Assembly (NCBI GenBank): GCA_905182995.1
Contig: CAJJDP010000091.1
Span: 235,553 to 299,552 of the forward strand
DNA length: 64,000 bases
Origin: Paramecium octaurelia
Lineage: Eukaryota > Ciliophora > Oligohymenophorea > Peniculida > Parameciidae
Direction of reading: 5' to 3'
In this document: positions 28,003-39,108 of the stretch, piece by piece
Layout of the letters: every line of letters begins with the position of its first letter
Numbering within the stretch: position 1 is the stretch's first letter
Made by a program: the position numbers and the translations under genes
The notes under the pieces: generated by a model
Seen by the model: the letters and a program-made list of their open reading frames with translations, nothing else
Told to the model about the DNA's origin: nothing
Databases searched by the model: none

Positions 28003-30018
28003 TCATCTCAGTTTATTTTTCAACAAGAATTTTTATACTAAACAGGTATCTTCTCTGCTTAGATTGTTATTGTGTCCGCATGAAACTGAAATCAATTCTC
28101 CCAACATGTTTTTCTTGCATAGATCTGAGTCATTGGTGTAACCAGTCATTTCAAGAGAGTAATCATTGCTTAGTTTGATCTGTTGGAATTTACCAATAAT
28201 ACTTCTACATTTCTCTCTGATTATCCTGATGTGAGTTCGAATCTAATCAATGTTATAACTCTATTTACATAGCCCCAATTAATGTAATAGTGTGAGGATT
28301 CCAAAAAGGATTCACATGCAACTTCGAAATTATGGTAACATTTTTCAAACTCGCCTTCATCTTGTTAATCAAATGCAAAACAACTGCCAAAAAACAATGC
28401 AATCTTCTCCGGATTCGCCTATCTATGCATAACATCCAATAAACTATTGCCACAATAATGGATTAATGAAAAAAATGAATAGATTTATGATAGTATAGGT
28501 TTGGCTGCATCTATGTCATCATCATCATTCTGCAATTCAATGTAGTTTTTGTTGTTCTCTGATTCTTACTTATTTTCAACTTGATTAATCTTGATGGCCA
28601 AATTGATAATGTATTAAAGTGATGTACATAATTCAAGTACATGTTTCCTTGACAATATTTCAGAGTAAAAGTATTTCAAATATTCTAAAATTGATATTAA
28701 ATATACAAGTAGATTCTTGATTAAAAAACGAATGCTTGAAGGAATATTTGATTGGCTAATCAGCAAAGTGACAACGCACCACTGCAGTTTGCAATTACGA
28801 TTCATAGGGGAGTATTTCATCTTTTGGATCTTAAATTATCAATTTTGGTCCCACGTAATTGTAATAAGCCAGATAATTAGGTCTATCCCAACTTACAAGG
28901 CAATTATAAATGAATCTGATTGTGGTAGACGAGAACCTATTGCTTTTGATTTATTTATTTACATCGCAGCTGCCACTTGACCCAATGAGGAAAAGCTTCT
29001 GTCCACAATTAAGAATGATAGCTTCATTTGATAAGCAACTTCTGCTGCCACCATTCCTCCCAAGGATTAACCGTGAGCACCCAGTGTTTTGATGCTGTAC
29101 TTGCTCTTAAAATACTCAGCAACAAAACGGCCATCCTCAATGCAATTTTCTATTGAAATACTGCCTGTGCTTTCTCCAAAACTTCTGTAGTTCCATAAAA
29201 TGATATTGAATTTCAATTAGGCATAGAATCTAAACCAATCACACTAACAAAAATAGGATTACTAGTATTACATCAAAGAACATGTATTCATAATACCCAG
29301 CATTGGGATTACAAAAGAGCACTGTAGGTCCACTCTCATTATGTTTAATGAACAAACAATCTATAGTTTCTTTGCTGGGAGTCTTGAGAAGATGTCTCTC
29401 AAGATTGTTATTTTAAATTAAAATTTCAATTCTTCTTTGTTAGAGTGTGCACAGGAATTCGGGTTAGAAGAATCTTCTAATAATACTCTGCTGAGACATT
29501 TGGTAGGCGTAATGTTCAAGGAAGATTTGTAGTTGTTTGCAAATGGAGGTGATTCTCAGCTTCCTCTCAGTTTATAATTTATCAAGTGATTCACCCTGAG
29601 GGATTTGCATCAATTCATCACTCAATAGCTTCAGTTGGGCATGGTATTTATTTTGTTGATCGTTCTTCTGCTTCATTTCTGATAGAGTCCTACATTGCGT
29701 ATTCAAAAAATAGATTGAATTTTCAATGGTTTGCTGTGTGTACCTATGAGGATTCGTAGAATTGATGATTATTGTCAAATGCTATAAGGTTCTACTTACA
29801 AAATAGTCGCTTAGATTCAACAAGGTAAATTTGTAGTAAAGTGATTTGACAGATCCTGGAAATGTAATTAATGTGCATATCAAGCGAGCTATTTTGTATA
29901 AACATAGTGAAGGAATGGCTATTGAGATCACTATACTCCCACTGAGGTAATAACTTATTAGATAGATCACAACAGTGAGAATGGACATAGAGATCGTGCC
30001 TATTGCAAGAATGTTCAT
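28003..30018 (-). CDS. Membrane-anchored alpha/beta hydrolase
   Basis: A 637-residue protein. The N-terminus has two or three membrane-spanning stretches (SILTVVIYLISYYLSG, IVISIAIPSLCLY). Then come a helical region (~80-200) and an alpha/beta hydrolase core: FCNPNAGYYE, NIILWNYRSFGESTGS, the nucleophile elbow GQSLGGM, and DPKDEILPYESQ, which probably carries the acid. A late His is probably in VSCGHNNNL near the C-terminus. The layout recalls ABHD16/ABHD12-type lipases of membranes. Four introns: 29244-29271 (28), 28937-28962 (26), 28685-28706 (22) and 28243-28268 (26). Exons total 1914 nt, divisible by three. The next gene upstream on the same strand ends 28 bp before this ATG. The substrate cannot be predicted; a lipid ester is likely from the membrane anchor. 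Confidence 0.88.
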
Positions 30019-30046
30019 TAATTATATTTGTGTGTGCTACAATAAA

Positions 30047-30290
30047 TCATTATCTAAAAAACAAGTACGGGTTGAACACTTCAGGGACAACAAACAGACC
30101 TGCTCCAACATAAGTAACCACCGTATTGCGAGTAACCTTGATGAGAGAAGGAGAGACTATTAATCTGTTTGTAATAACAAATACTTCTGGCAGTGAGAGC
30201 AGCACTGCTCAAAGCTCCTAAACACAACATCACAAATCTTGCATTCACTGTTGCCTTATCCAAAATGTATTGCTTTTTCAGGTCTTTCAT
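30047..30290 (-). CDS. Small membrane protein
   Basis: A 71-residue product with one intron at 30157-30184 (28 nt, GTATTT...TAATAG); exons sum to 216 nt. Two hydrophobic stretches (ARFVMLCLGALSSAALTA and VVTYVGAGLFVVPEVF) suggest two membrane helices, with a basic start (MKDLKKQYILDK). The size and composition would suit a small mitochondrial or ER membrane protein, but I recognise no family. The frame continues upstream past one TGA into a 47-codon ORF (30303-30446), so the true N-terminus may be longer. Confidence 0.65.
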
Positions 30291-30302
30291 GCTTATTTTG
30301 AA

Positions 30303-30446
30303 TCACTTACTTGTTATTTCAATAGGCAATTGATCAAACCAATTTTGGATGGCTGCATATTACTCGCACATCTATTATTTGGTTTCACACTAAACAAGTT
30401 TAATTATCGATGTTACCAAAACATTCTGCTGTTCCTTGTTTTCCAT
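30303..30446 (-). CDS. Possible short upstream ORF or 5' exon
   Basis: An ATG at 30446 opens 47 codons ending at TGA 30303-30305. The peptide is soluble and acidic (MENKEQQNVL..., YAAIQNWFDQLPIEIT). A 27-nt stretch at 30390-30416 has perfect GT...TAG ends and may be an intron. The ORF is in the same frame as the small membrane protein that begins 13 bp downstream, with only the TGA between them. It may be that gene's first exon joined by an unusual intron, or an independent upstream ORF. Confidence 0.4.
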
Positions 30447-30678
30447 TTTGAGTATCCAATCAAATAAAAATATAATTATGAAGAAACACTTTTGCTAAAA
30501 ATATTCACAAGATCCTTATTATCAATTATATCACTGTACTTTGTTCAAGAGAATAGAAAACTAAATAGCGAGAATGTGATATTGTATCATTATTGTGCAT
30601 CCTTATAATACTATAATTTTCACTTATTATCTATATTAAATTACTGCAGAATATGATAAAAAATAAGATGTGTAAAAA

Positions 30679-31096
30679 TCATAAAAACTATGATAATTGT
30701 TCTTTTTTCAATGGCTTGACTAACAAATCATCCATACCAGCGCTGATGCATGCTGCCTTTGTCTTTGGATCACCATCTTTGAATCAAATTATAATTATAT
30801 TTACCTCCACTGAGACCAAGTATCTTGCATCTAGGTAATCCTTTTGCTTTTTCGTGAGCTCTGATTTACTTTGCAGACTAAGAATTAATTTAAACATTTA
30901 CATCGTATCCGTCCATCACTGGCATATGAATATCCATCAATACGTGAACAAAATTAGGTGATTTTTGATACGCTTCCAAGGCTTCCTTTCCATTAGACAC
31001 CACTACGCATTCTACTTACAGAGCACCATACAGCATCTTCAATAAATTTTGAGCAAAGGGTTCATCATCAGCCACCAACACTTTCTTTCCTTGCAT
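30679..31096 (-). CDS. Stand-alone response-regulator receiver domain
   Basis: A 121-residue CheY-like protein with no output domain. It shows the acidic pocket ([10 protein letters not shown], Asp10/Asp11), the phospho-acceptor Asp55 in [14 protein letters not shown], a Ser/Thr switch region (KILGLSGGD) and the conserved Lys in [10 protein letters not shown]. Two introns, 30878-30901 (24 nt) and 30777-30804 (28 nt, ends AAAG), give 366 coding nt. It would take a phosphoryl group from a hybrid histidine kinase or phosphotransfer protein; no kinase is in this window. Receiver domains occur in ciliates, so there is no need to invoke recent transfer, and the tiny introns show it is a resident gene. 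Confidence 0.93.
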
Positions 31097-31584
31097 AATA
31101 AAATATATTTATTAATCATAATTTTATATGTTCAGCATCCATTGACCTCCCTCTGTTTTAAGACTAAATTTATAAGATATTGCCTATCCAATCCAAGACT
31201 AAATTTATAAGAATTGTCTTTCCATTTTATTAATAACCCTCTCATTTTATTGTTTGCAACAATGCCCTTTTAAATCCTTACTAACTATCCAAAATATTAT
31301 GATGTTTTTATAATAACCTACCTCGTGATTCAGTAGTTAAGATATTTCTCATATACAACATAGAGAATCAATATATATATATGTGAGAGTAAATTTAATT
31401 AAGAACTATTGTATTAAAATTAATTTAGTTTCTTTAATCCATTGTTCATCAGGAGGATTCTAAAATAATACTATAATTCCATTGCCTCACCAAGTTGATT
31501 ATAATCTAGGTCATTTATAAATTTAAGTTCTTTGATTATTAGGTTGATTAATATTTGTTTATTGTCCATAATTAATAATTAAAA
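31097..31584. other. Intergenic, 488 bp, with short direct repeat
   Basis: Region between the divergently transcribed receiver gene and prohibitin. It contains a 17-bp direct repeat (AAGACTAAATTTATAAG) occurring twice about 35 bp apart near 31160-31212. No ORF with coding character is visible. It presumably carries both promoters. Confidence 0.55.
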
Positions 31585-32485
31585 ATGGAAAGAGCCGCAA
31601 ATCTAATTTTAACAGCAGGATCCGTACTTGTTGGAGGTGGAATACTATTTAAATCATTCTTTTATACAGTAGATGGAGGCTAAAGAGGATTAATATTTGA
31701 TCGTTTCCAAGGAGTCAAGGAAACTGTCTATGGGGAAGGAATGCATTTCTTCATCCCTGTTATTTAAGTATAAATCTCAGAATATATGTTAGTCTCCAAT
31801 TGTCGCAGAGGTTAGATTGTAACCCAAGACAGTGGCATCTCATACTGGTACAAAGGACTTGTAAACAGTGGATATTGCAATCAGAATGCTCCATAAACCT
31901 ATTGAATCCTATTTGCCTGAGATTTACAAGTAACAATGTCTGTCTAATAGATTAGAACTATTGGTTTGAATTATGAAGAGAAGATTCTCCCATCAATTGC
32001 AAATGAGGTCTTAAAGGCAGTAGTTGCTTAATATGATGCGGATCAATTAATCAAAATGAGAGAGAAGATCTCATAGGAGATTAAGGAAGGCTTGATTGAA
32101 AGAGCCAAGGAGTTTAAGATAGTATTGGATGATGTGTCAATCACTCATTTAGGATTTATGAAGGAGTATGCTTAGGCTATTGAGGCAAAGCAAGTGGCAT
32201 AATAATTGGCTGAAAGATAGAAGTTCATTGTGTTGAGAGATGAAGAAGAAAAGAATGCCAAAGTCATATTGTCTGAAGGAGAATCAGAGGCAGCCAGATT
32301 GATCAATGATGCAGTCAAATAATACGGAACAGGTAGAAATATATATTACATTAATAGCTTAAATCGAGATAAAGAAGTTAGAGACAGCTAAACATATTGC
32401 TGAGCAATTAGCCAAGAGTCCAAATATTACATGGGTGCCAACTGGAAATGGAGTATCAAATTTGTTGAATTTGAAGACTTTTTGA
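31585..32485 (+). CDS. PHB1: Prohibitin 1
   Basis: A 274-residue SPFH/band-7 protein, the normal prohibitin length. It has an N-terminal membrane segment ([16 protein letters not shown]) followed by [16 protein letters not shown], the core [16 protein letters not shown], and [17 protein letters not shown], with a C-terminal coiled coil ending NLLNLKTF. Prohibitins form ring complexes in the inner mitochondrial membrane that hold proteases and support cristae. Three introns are fixed by the protein match: 31768-31792 (25), 31930-31955 (26; a nearer TAG five bases upstream would break the frame) and 32333-32357 (25). Exons total 825 nt. PHB1 rather than PHB2 is favoured by the [10 protein letters not shown] region. 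Confidence 0.95.
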
Positions 32486-32762
32486 TAGATTATGATCATT
32501 ATTATTTTTAAAGAGATTTCTAAATTTTAACTAAAAAGATTATTTTCCAATCATCCTTTTTGTTTAATTATATAATTAGATATTACAATATCTTAATTTC
32601 TATATTTATTTCTAATATAGAGTTGAAATAAGAATATAATATCTAAATTTAAATATTTAAGACAATAGAATATTCAAAAATTATTGAAATCTTGGATATA
32701 ATAATTTAATTAACTGTTTACTGTTTACTCTTTAAAGATATACTAAATAAAATAAATAATAT

Positions 32763-34285
32763 TCATTTAGTTTCTAGCAAATGTATACCATAAAACAACT
32801 ATTTGGATCTCAGATAACTGTAACTATTATCAAATACAATTCTATATAGTCCTGGATTTGATATAACTGTGACTCCAGTGAGTGGCTGCTTATGAGATTC
32901 AATTCTTTGTAGTTTGATCAATGACTTAACTCCATTTCTCTCATTCACATAATCTATGATACCTAAGTCCTCGATTGTTTGTAATTGAAAGAGTCCAAAA
33001 GAGACATCATAATTTAGTGTTCTGAAACTCCAAAAAATGAGCGAATTCGGTTTATCTACTATGAATGAATAGCAATAGATGGATGCAGCTTAAATGACGG
33101 TATAACAAAGGTAGGCTACTTGAATGTTCAATTGTTTTATAGATGAAATACTTTAAGACTCATCCACATAGCTTAGAGCTTTAACAGAGAAATATCTATG
33201 AAAATTATAACATATGCTTACTTATTTTCTCTCAGATATGCAAGATCTTCGTCATCAAGAAGAGATTACTTGAATTTCTCATCATAATCTGATGAATGAA
33301 TCAGTTGATACAAGAAGACAGTGATTTCCTTGTTTTCTTGGGCATCCTTGCTTAAAAACAAAGAGAGATTGCGCATCACCACTTGTATTGGTCCCTTCAA
33401 AGCTATTCTCAGATCTGGGACATATTTATACAAGACTTTAATCATCATGTAGGTTCTCTTTTATAGTCCAATTTCTTCTGGCAACACAAGAATCATATTT
33501 AAGAGCTGAGCTAGACTTTTATATATGTTGGATATCTCATGTAGGATCATTTACTTCACTATTTTGATGTAGTAGGTTCGTTATTGCATTTCGTGTATTG
33601 TAAATTGCACATCCAAAATGTACCTTTCATAAATACCTAAAAGTTGAGTCAAGTAGTTCACCTATTGTTTTTCTTCCATCTATCTAATCATTAATAGATA
33701 TTCATAAATAAGTTCTTGAAGAGGACTTCCGAATAGAATATATTGATCAATGATGCTATCACAATCGGAAAAGAGCATCTCTAATTGAGTTATGAAAAGA
33801 TCTTTGTTATCTTGGAATTGCTTCAAGGCCGATTTCAATTTACTTAAGTCTGTCTGTTTCTTGTCGACGTATTTTACTTATAAACCGACAAGGAGCTCGT
33901 TGATGTGCATTTCTAAGGAGGTATGCCGCAATTATTATTGTAAGTTCAATAAACTATTTGCTAGATCCACCATGGTTCTTTCGGCACCTCTTTGATGGAG
34001 AAGTCTGTTGGCTATGATTTTTCGCTGCATTATTGCGTCCAGTATTACGATGGAATTCTTTACTTGTTGGGGATTGGTGGAGGAGAGATGCTTCATCAAT
34101 TTTCGCAATAATGGTAGATTCAGCAAATCTTGGAGTTGTGGCTCATCCCTTATATCCTGTCCCAATTGATCTATGAGATGGAGCATTCCCTTGACTTCGT
34201 TGTTTTCAAAGCATTCATTCAACTTTGCCTATAATTCCACTTGGTATTGTTGTAATAATGGAGTGATTAATGGTGATTCAGACAT
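32763..34285 (-). CDS. Helical-repeat protein with C-terminal GOLD-like domain
   Basis: A 498-residue protein. The first ~370 residues are helical and ARM/HEAT-like (e.g. LLNLPLLRKLMKHLSS, TYMMIKVLYKYVPDLRIAL). The last ~110 look like a GOLD domain: PNSLIFWSFRTLNYDVSFGL, then a basic HKQPLTG loop, and the hallmark GLYRIVFDNSYSYLRSK before the end. GOLD domains bind lipids or cargo in p24 proteins, SEC14L proteins and FYCO1. One intron (33196-33221, 26 nt) joins 1064 and 433 nt to 1497. The ATG lies only 8 bp from the ATG of the plus-strand neighbour. A trafficking role is inference. Confidence 0.75.
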
Positions 34286-34293
34286 TAATTAAA
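34286..34293. promoter_or_regulatory. 8-bp divergent intergenic region
   Basis: Eight bases (aattaaaa) separate the minus-strand start codon at 34285 from the best plus-strand start at 34294. If both starts are right, transcription of both genes must initiate inside or at the very edge of the coding sequence. A later plus-strand ATG (34309) is out of frame with the downstream exons, which supports the 34294 choice. Confidence 0.6.
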
Positions 34294-36076
34294 ATGAATT
34301 TAAATGAAAATGCATTGCTTTAACTCACCAGTAGAGTTGCTGCACCCAGGAGAGCCACCGTGTTTAGTTATACCAAAAAAGGATTGAATTTGAGGCCGGA
34401 TAGTCCAAAAACCAGAGAGGCTTGTCTGGCTTTGGGTTACGATCCCTCTATCTTCAAACTCAAGTAATGAAGCATTATCACATTAAGAAAATTGGAAGAA
34501 TTCGGAGGAGCCAATGTCACTGAAGCAGTTCAGAAGATGAGATATGATCATTATGTAAAAAAAATGGAAAGTATATTCTCCATCTTATAGAAAGTTACAT
34601 TCAAGGAGATCTCCAAGAAGAGAAAATAAATAACCAAGAAGAATAAAGGATTGCAAAATATTTAATTAGAAAAATCATTCCATCGAGATGAGGGGTATCT
34701 CCAAATGCTCATTTACATTTTATTAGTTTGATCAATGATTTGATAGAAACTTACAATAAAAAGATGGTAAACCTCAAGATACAGGAAGAGGAAAACGATA
34801 ATTCCTACGAATCCTTCGACGAGGAAGATCCAGTTCTAGTCTTGGAGGAATAATTGGAAAAGGAGATCAGAAAGTATAAGAGAGCTCTGGGAGTGAAGGC
34901 CAAGGAGGTTCATCATCAGTTGGAGAATGAGAAGAGAAGACATTTGTTACAATAGGAAATGGAAGAAAGAGAAAAAAAAATTGCTGAATTAAATGAAAAG
35001 ATCAGGAAGGAAAAGATGCTAAAGAAGAAAAAGAAATTGGAAGCTGCTTAAAAGAAATTCAACGAAATCAAAAACAAAGAGAAGTAATTTAACCTAAAAT
35101 AAATTGATGAACGCAAGAGATAATTAGAAAGATTTGAAGAATTGGGAAAAAAATTATAACTCGATGAATAAATTAAGAAAAAAGAAATTGAAGAACATGA
35201 AAAAACATTGAGATAAAAATTTGAAACTGTCAGAGCAAACAAAAGAAAATTCGATAAATTCATGGAAGATAAAATGACACTTACTCTATCCAATTTGCAA
35301 GTTAAATGTAATTCTATTCTCCTTATCACCTAGAAAATGAGTGCAATTCCAATAAAGAGAAGTTTACATGGGAAAGTAAATTAGAAAAATTAACTATGAG
35401 GAGTTCTCATTATGATGAAAAACTAAGAAAAATCAAACTGCAAACTGAATAAAAGGAAGCAGAAACTATTTAGAAAGTTGTAGAAAAAATGTTTAACAAA
35501 GAATAAGAACTATAAAGTATTTTATATTTGTTTATATATTTCAGTGCTTGAAAAATAAAAGTTAATAAATGAATAAGCAAAACTAAAAGAAGAACTTACC
35601 AAACGTAAAAAAGCTTAGGATTCATTGAAAAGAATCTAATCCCTGTAATTGCAACGAGTCACAGATCTAGAGAAGAGGTTCTTGGATTAAGATGAGTTGA
35701 CTAGCAGACGAAAAGATGAAAAAGACTTTTAAAAATACATAAGAAAAGAAAAAATGAAAATTAAATAACAAGACTTGGTCGAAAATTATTAAAGATAAGA
35801 AAGACTTAAAGATTTAAGATTTAAATAAGTGATTAAAGATAGTCAATAGTTAAATGAGCAAAAGGCTTTAGAAAAACTCTCCATGGAATTGGTCAGAAAA
35901 GCTCAATAAGAATTGCAAAGAAAACTAAAATAAGAGAATGAGCATCTTGATAGAAGTTTAGTCTCTGTTAGTTAAGCAGATAATAAATCTATGGGGTATT
36001 TATTTGTTAATATCTATGCAGAAACCTTGTGAATTAATTGGAAAAAAGCCTTATGCAATATTCCTAAATGATTTGA
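34294..36076 (+). CDS. Long coiled-coil protein with conserved N-terminus
   Basis: A 548-residue protein. The first ~60 residues are globular (VFSYTKKGLNLRPDSPKTRE, ACLALGYDPSIF); the rest is nearly unbroken Lys/Glu/Gln coiled coil with a break near residue 165 (SYESFDEEDPVL). Five introns: 34464-34487 (24, contains TGA), 34695-34726 (32), 35308-35333 (26), 35517-35544 (28, ends CAG) and 35996-36021 (26, ends CAG). Exons sum to 1647 nt. The N-terminal block with LRPDSPKT...LGYDP resembles the start of several ciliary or basal-body coiled-coil proteins, but I cannot name a family. A structural role in the cytoskeleton is likely. Confidence 0.8.
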
Positions 36077-36255
36077 TAAAATTTTTTATATTGTGATGAA
36101 TTAATCTGATTCATTTGATCCAATTTATATAACAATATAAGAAAGTTCAAATAATCACGTTCTCTTCAACCCATGAATTTTATAGCAAATTATAGTAATA
36201 TATTACATTCATTGATGTAATCATTATTTAATAAATTCAATATATAGATTGAATA

Positions 36256-37483
36256 ATGGCATTTTTAAAGAAATTCTTTGGATAGAAAACAGATTAACAA
36301 AGTTCTCTGTATAAGACTAACTTAAATGAAATTTATAATAAATCGCCATTTCAAAAAAAGTAAATTTCCTCAACGATTCAGGATTAAAAAAAATTAGAGC
36401 AATTTGAACTTGTACTTGAACAACAAATAATTGATTTGGAAGCTCTTAAGAAACTCACCTGGAGAGGAATACCTAATGGTATTGTTTTCGATAAATATTA
36501 CTAGAATATAGAGCTAAGGTGTGGAAATTAATCGTAAAATATATTCCTCCTAATCACATGAGTCAGACCACTATTTTATTAAAGAAAAGATAAGATTATC
36601 AACAATACATTAAGAATTATTACGAACATATGAACGAACAAGAAAGGGATGAAAACGAGAGGAAAATCATAAAGATTATATAAAATGATGTCCTGAGAAC
36701 TCAGCCTGATTATAAACTATTTAGAGATCCCAGGATTCAAGAAATGTTTAAGAGGCTTTTATTTATATGGAATATGCGACATCCTATGAGTGGCTATGTT
36801 CAAGGAATCAATGATGTGGCATCACCTTTAGTTGTAGTATTCTTGAATGAATATGTTCCAATAGATTTCAATTCTTTTGATGTTCCTTCTAATTTTGACA
36901 AATTGCCAGAAGACATCTTGATTGATATTGAAGCTGATATCTATTGGTGTTTATGCAAAATTATCGAAAACATTTAAGATTATTTCACTGCAAATTAACC
37001 AGGTGTTTAGGAAGCCTATGTAAAAATCAGGGAACTCATCAAAATAGTAAGAATTAATTAATAACGCTAAGCTTGATTATCCCTTGTATCAATACTTTGA
37101 GGATCAACAAATAGATTTGAATCACTTCGCCTTTAGATGGGTGTTATGCCTATTGATAAGAGAATTTCCATTATCCTTGACAATCAGATTATTGGATACA
37201 TATTTAGCTGAAGGTGATGAAATGGCCAATCTGCATGTATACACAGTAACTAACCTAATTCTTAAATGTGCACCTGAAGTAAATATGTAAAATAACATAG
37301 ATTAAATCAAAGAATATGAGTGAAGCAGTCATATTTTTATAGAATTTACCAACAAAGGAATGGACAGAAGTACAACTTGAGATGCTCTTGCAAGAAGCAT
37401 TTGTTTTTCAAGATCATTTCGAGAAAACCAAAGGACATCTAAAATTAAATTAAGCCAACACAAATAGAAGTAGCATTCTCTGA
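36256..37483 (+). CDS. TBC-domain Rab GTPase-activating protein (TBC1D22-like)
   Basis: A 384-residue protein that is mostly TBC domain. Both catalytic fingers are intact: the arginine finger in QNDVLRTQPDYK and the glutamine finger in SGYVQGINDVASP. Other landmarks are LTWRGIP, ADIYWCLCKIIE, HFAFRWVLCLLIREFPL, LLDTYLAEGD and a final helix LPTKEWTEVQLEMLLQEAF, an ending like TBC1D22. Three introns: 36479-36504 (26), 37047-37071 (25, ends AAG) and 37279-37300 (22). Exons total 1155 nt. TBC proteins speed GTP hydrolysis by Rab proteins and so end vesicle-trafficking steps. The target Rab is unknown; the Rab-like protein at 57441 need not be its partner. Confidence 0.93.
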
Positions 37484-37695
37484 TTACTATAAATATAAAG
37501 AGAATATAGATCAAATATTATAATATTTTGATTCCCTCTTCTCTCTAAAATTTCAAATAAAAAATAATTTTCATTTTTAATACTAATTCGCTTTAATTTA
37601 ATTCCTATTGAATAAATAAGACTTAATTGTTTATTTTAATTTATTCTGCAATTTCAAACTTTATTTTAATTAATTCACTCTTTTGAGAATAGTTA

Positions 37696-38250
37696 ATGCA
37701 TTTAATCTCAGGCCATATTCAAAATAATAATTCATCTTGGAATATTTACTAATATCATAATGCTTTTTTTGAATAATCAGCAAAGTTTACAATTTAATAA
37801 TATTCTAAAGAGACAGAAAAGGCTCCTGCTAACAAGATAGCATAAGTTGCTAAATTTTATAATGAGAAAAAGTTATATTTTTAATTCTAATTATATTATC
37901 ATATAAATTAATCACTTAGATTCTAAAATTACTCTCATTAATTTAAACATAGCAGTTTTATAAATATCAATATCTTTTCAGATAAATTTGGATTATCATT
38001 ACAAGATACCTTTATATATAATTCTGCTCTGATGATTAATTATCTTCCTTTGGAAACTCAAGTATTTTCTTAAATATTATTATTATGGTATTTTTGTTAT
38101 TAATTGTATAAGTGTAATTTTATAAAAATATGGAAAATAAAATATCTTAGAAGTTAATAATTTTCTTTATTAATTATAAAGTTAAACTTTAAAGTTTATT
38201 TCGGAAGCTTATAGTGTTATTATTTCAATCATGGTTTCATATAATTTTGA
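37696..38250 (+). CDS. Hypothetical protein or gene remnant
   Basis: A TGA-free frame of 184 codons from an ATG at 37696. The N-terminal half looks coding (NAFFEQSAKFTIQQ, KETEKAPANKIAQVAKFYNE). The C-terminal half is extremely AT-rich with Leu/Ile/Phe/Lys runs and could be random open sequence. No introns or motifs are evident. It lies between the TBC gene and the stop of a small MGCC protein. It may be a real small gene with an unrecognised intron, or a relic. Confidence 0.35.
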
Positions 38251-38357
38251 AAATGAAGAATATTATTTAATTAATAGAAATGTTAGTTAAAATTACATGA
38301 GTCCCTAATGTCGTATCTGTTAATTAAATTTAATCATAATTTATATTATAAGTATAT

Positions 38358-38669
38358 TCAAAGCATTTCAATAAACTTTTGATTCAGGTTCTTGCTTGAT
38401 TTTCTTCTGATTGGGCTTGCTAATGATGTCCCTGACCTCAAATCTATGATCACAGATTCGGATGGGAATTTGAGAATATTAGGAGACTGAATTTCTTTTA
38501 GGGATGTTGCCTCAAACTACGGTCCTTCATCCATAAATTCCATTCTATCTGAATCCCCTATCACCGAAATTTGAAGAGGTTCAATTTTACGCTCTCTTAG
38601 ACAAGATTTTAGTTGGACATCAACATTTTGTTAGGATTGAGTGTAAGACTAATGTTGACAGCAACCCAT
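38358..38669 (-). CDS. Small acylation-motif (MGCC) protein, copy A
   Basis: A 103-residue intronless gene. It begins Met-Gly-Cys-Cys-Gln, the classic pattern for N-myristoylation at Gly2 plus palmitoylation of Cys3/Cys4, so the product is probably tethered to a membrane. The body is polar (SCLRERKIEPLQ, GDSDRMEFMDEGP). The C-terminus ESVIIDLRSGTS...KSSKNLNQKFIEML matches the end of the gene at 39109-39441 (VIIDLR, SS+NLN+KFI.ML), showing a tandem pair. No known domain. Membrane attachment is inferred from the N-terminal motif; the rest is unknown. Confidence 0.75.
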
Positions 38670-39108
38670 CTCCCACTTGAAACAGAGTTTATAATATTTA
38701 ATAAATTTCAATTGATTTTCCACTATATGTTTGAAAAAATTGGTGTATCTTTGTTTCTGGCTATTCCAATTCAATATTTTAAAGTATTATCAAAATTTTC
38801 ACAAAAAAGTTCTGAATTCATTTTATAAAATCCCAATTGTGGTAGTGATTGATCTAATTTGTTTAAATTATCAAATATACAATTTTTGGTAATTCAATTT
38901 TATTAACTTATTTATTTTTTACTTAATACACTCAAGAAACCAATCATAAAATTAATAAATATTTGACATAATATTGTTCAATACTATTTAGTTTTGCCTT
39001 TAATTGTTGTTTGAACATTTCATGCTGAAAATTGGATTGTGCCATGATCGATTGCACCTCAATATATAAATAATTGTATTATATTTCAAAATTTAATTAC
39101 AACTTAAA
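38670..39108. other. Spacer between the MGCC pair; possible relic
   Basis: 439 bp. On the minus strand an ATG at 39045 opens a 34-codon ORF (MAQSNFQHEMFKQQLKAKLN...). Two further protein-like stretches follow in other frames (NKLDQSLPQLGFYKMNSEL; ELEQPETKIHQFFQTYSG). No GT...AG pairs join them convincingly, so this may be a decayed gene rather than a simple promoter. Confidence 0.35.

Noticed and set aside
28717..28980. 87-codon plus-strand ORF
   Set aside because: It is antisense to the alpha/beta hydrolase exons, which carry a GxSxGG elbow and consistent introns.
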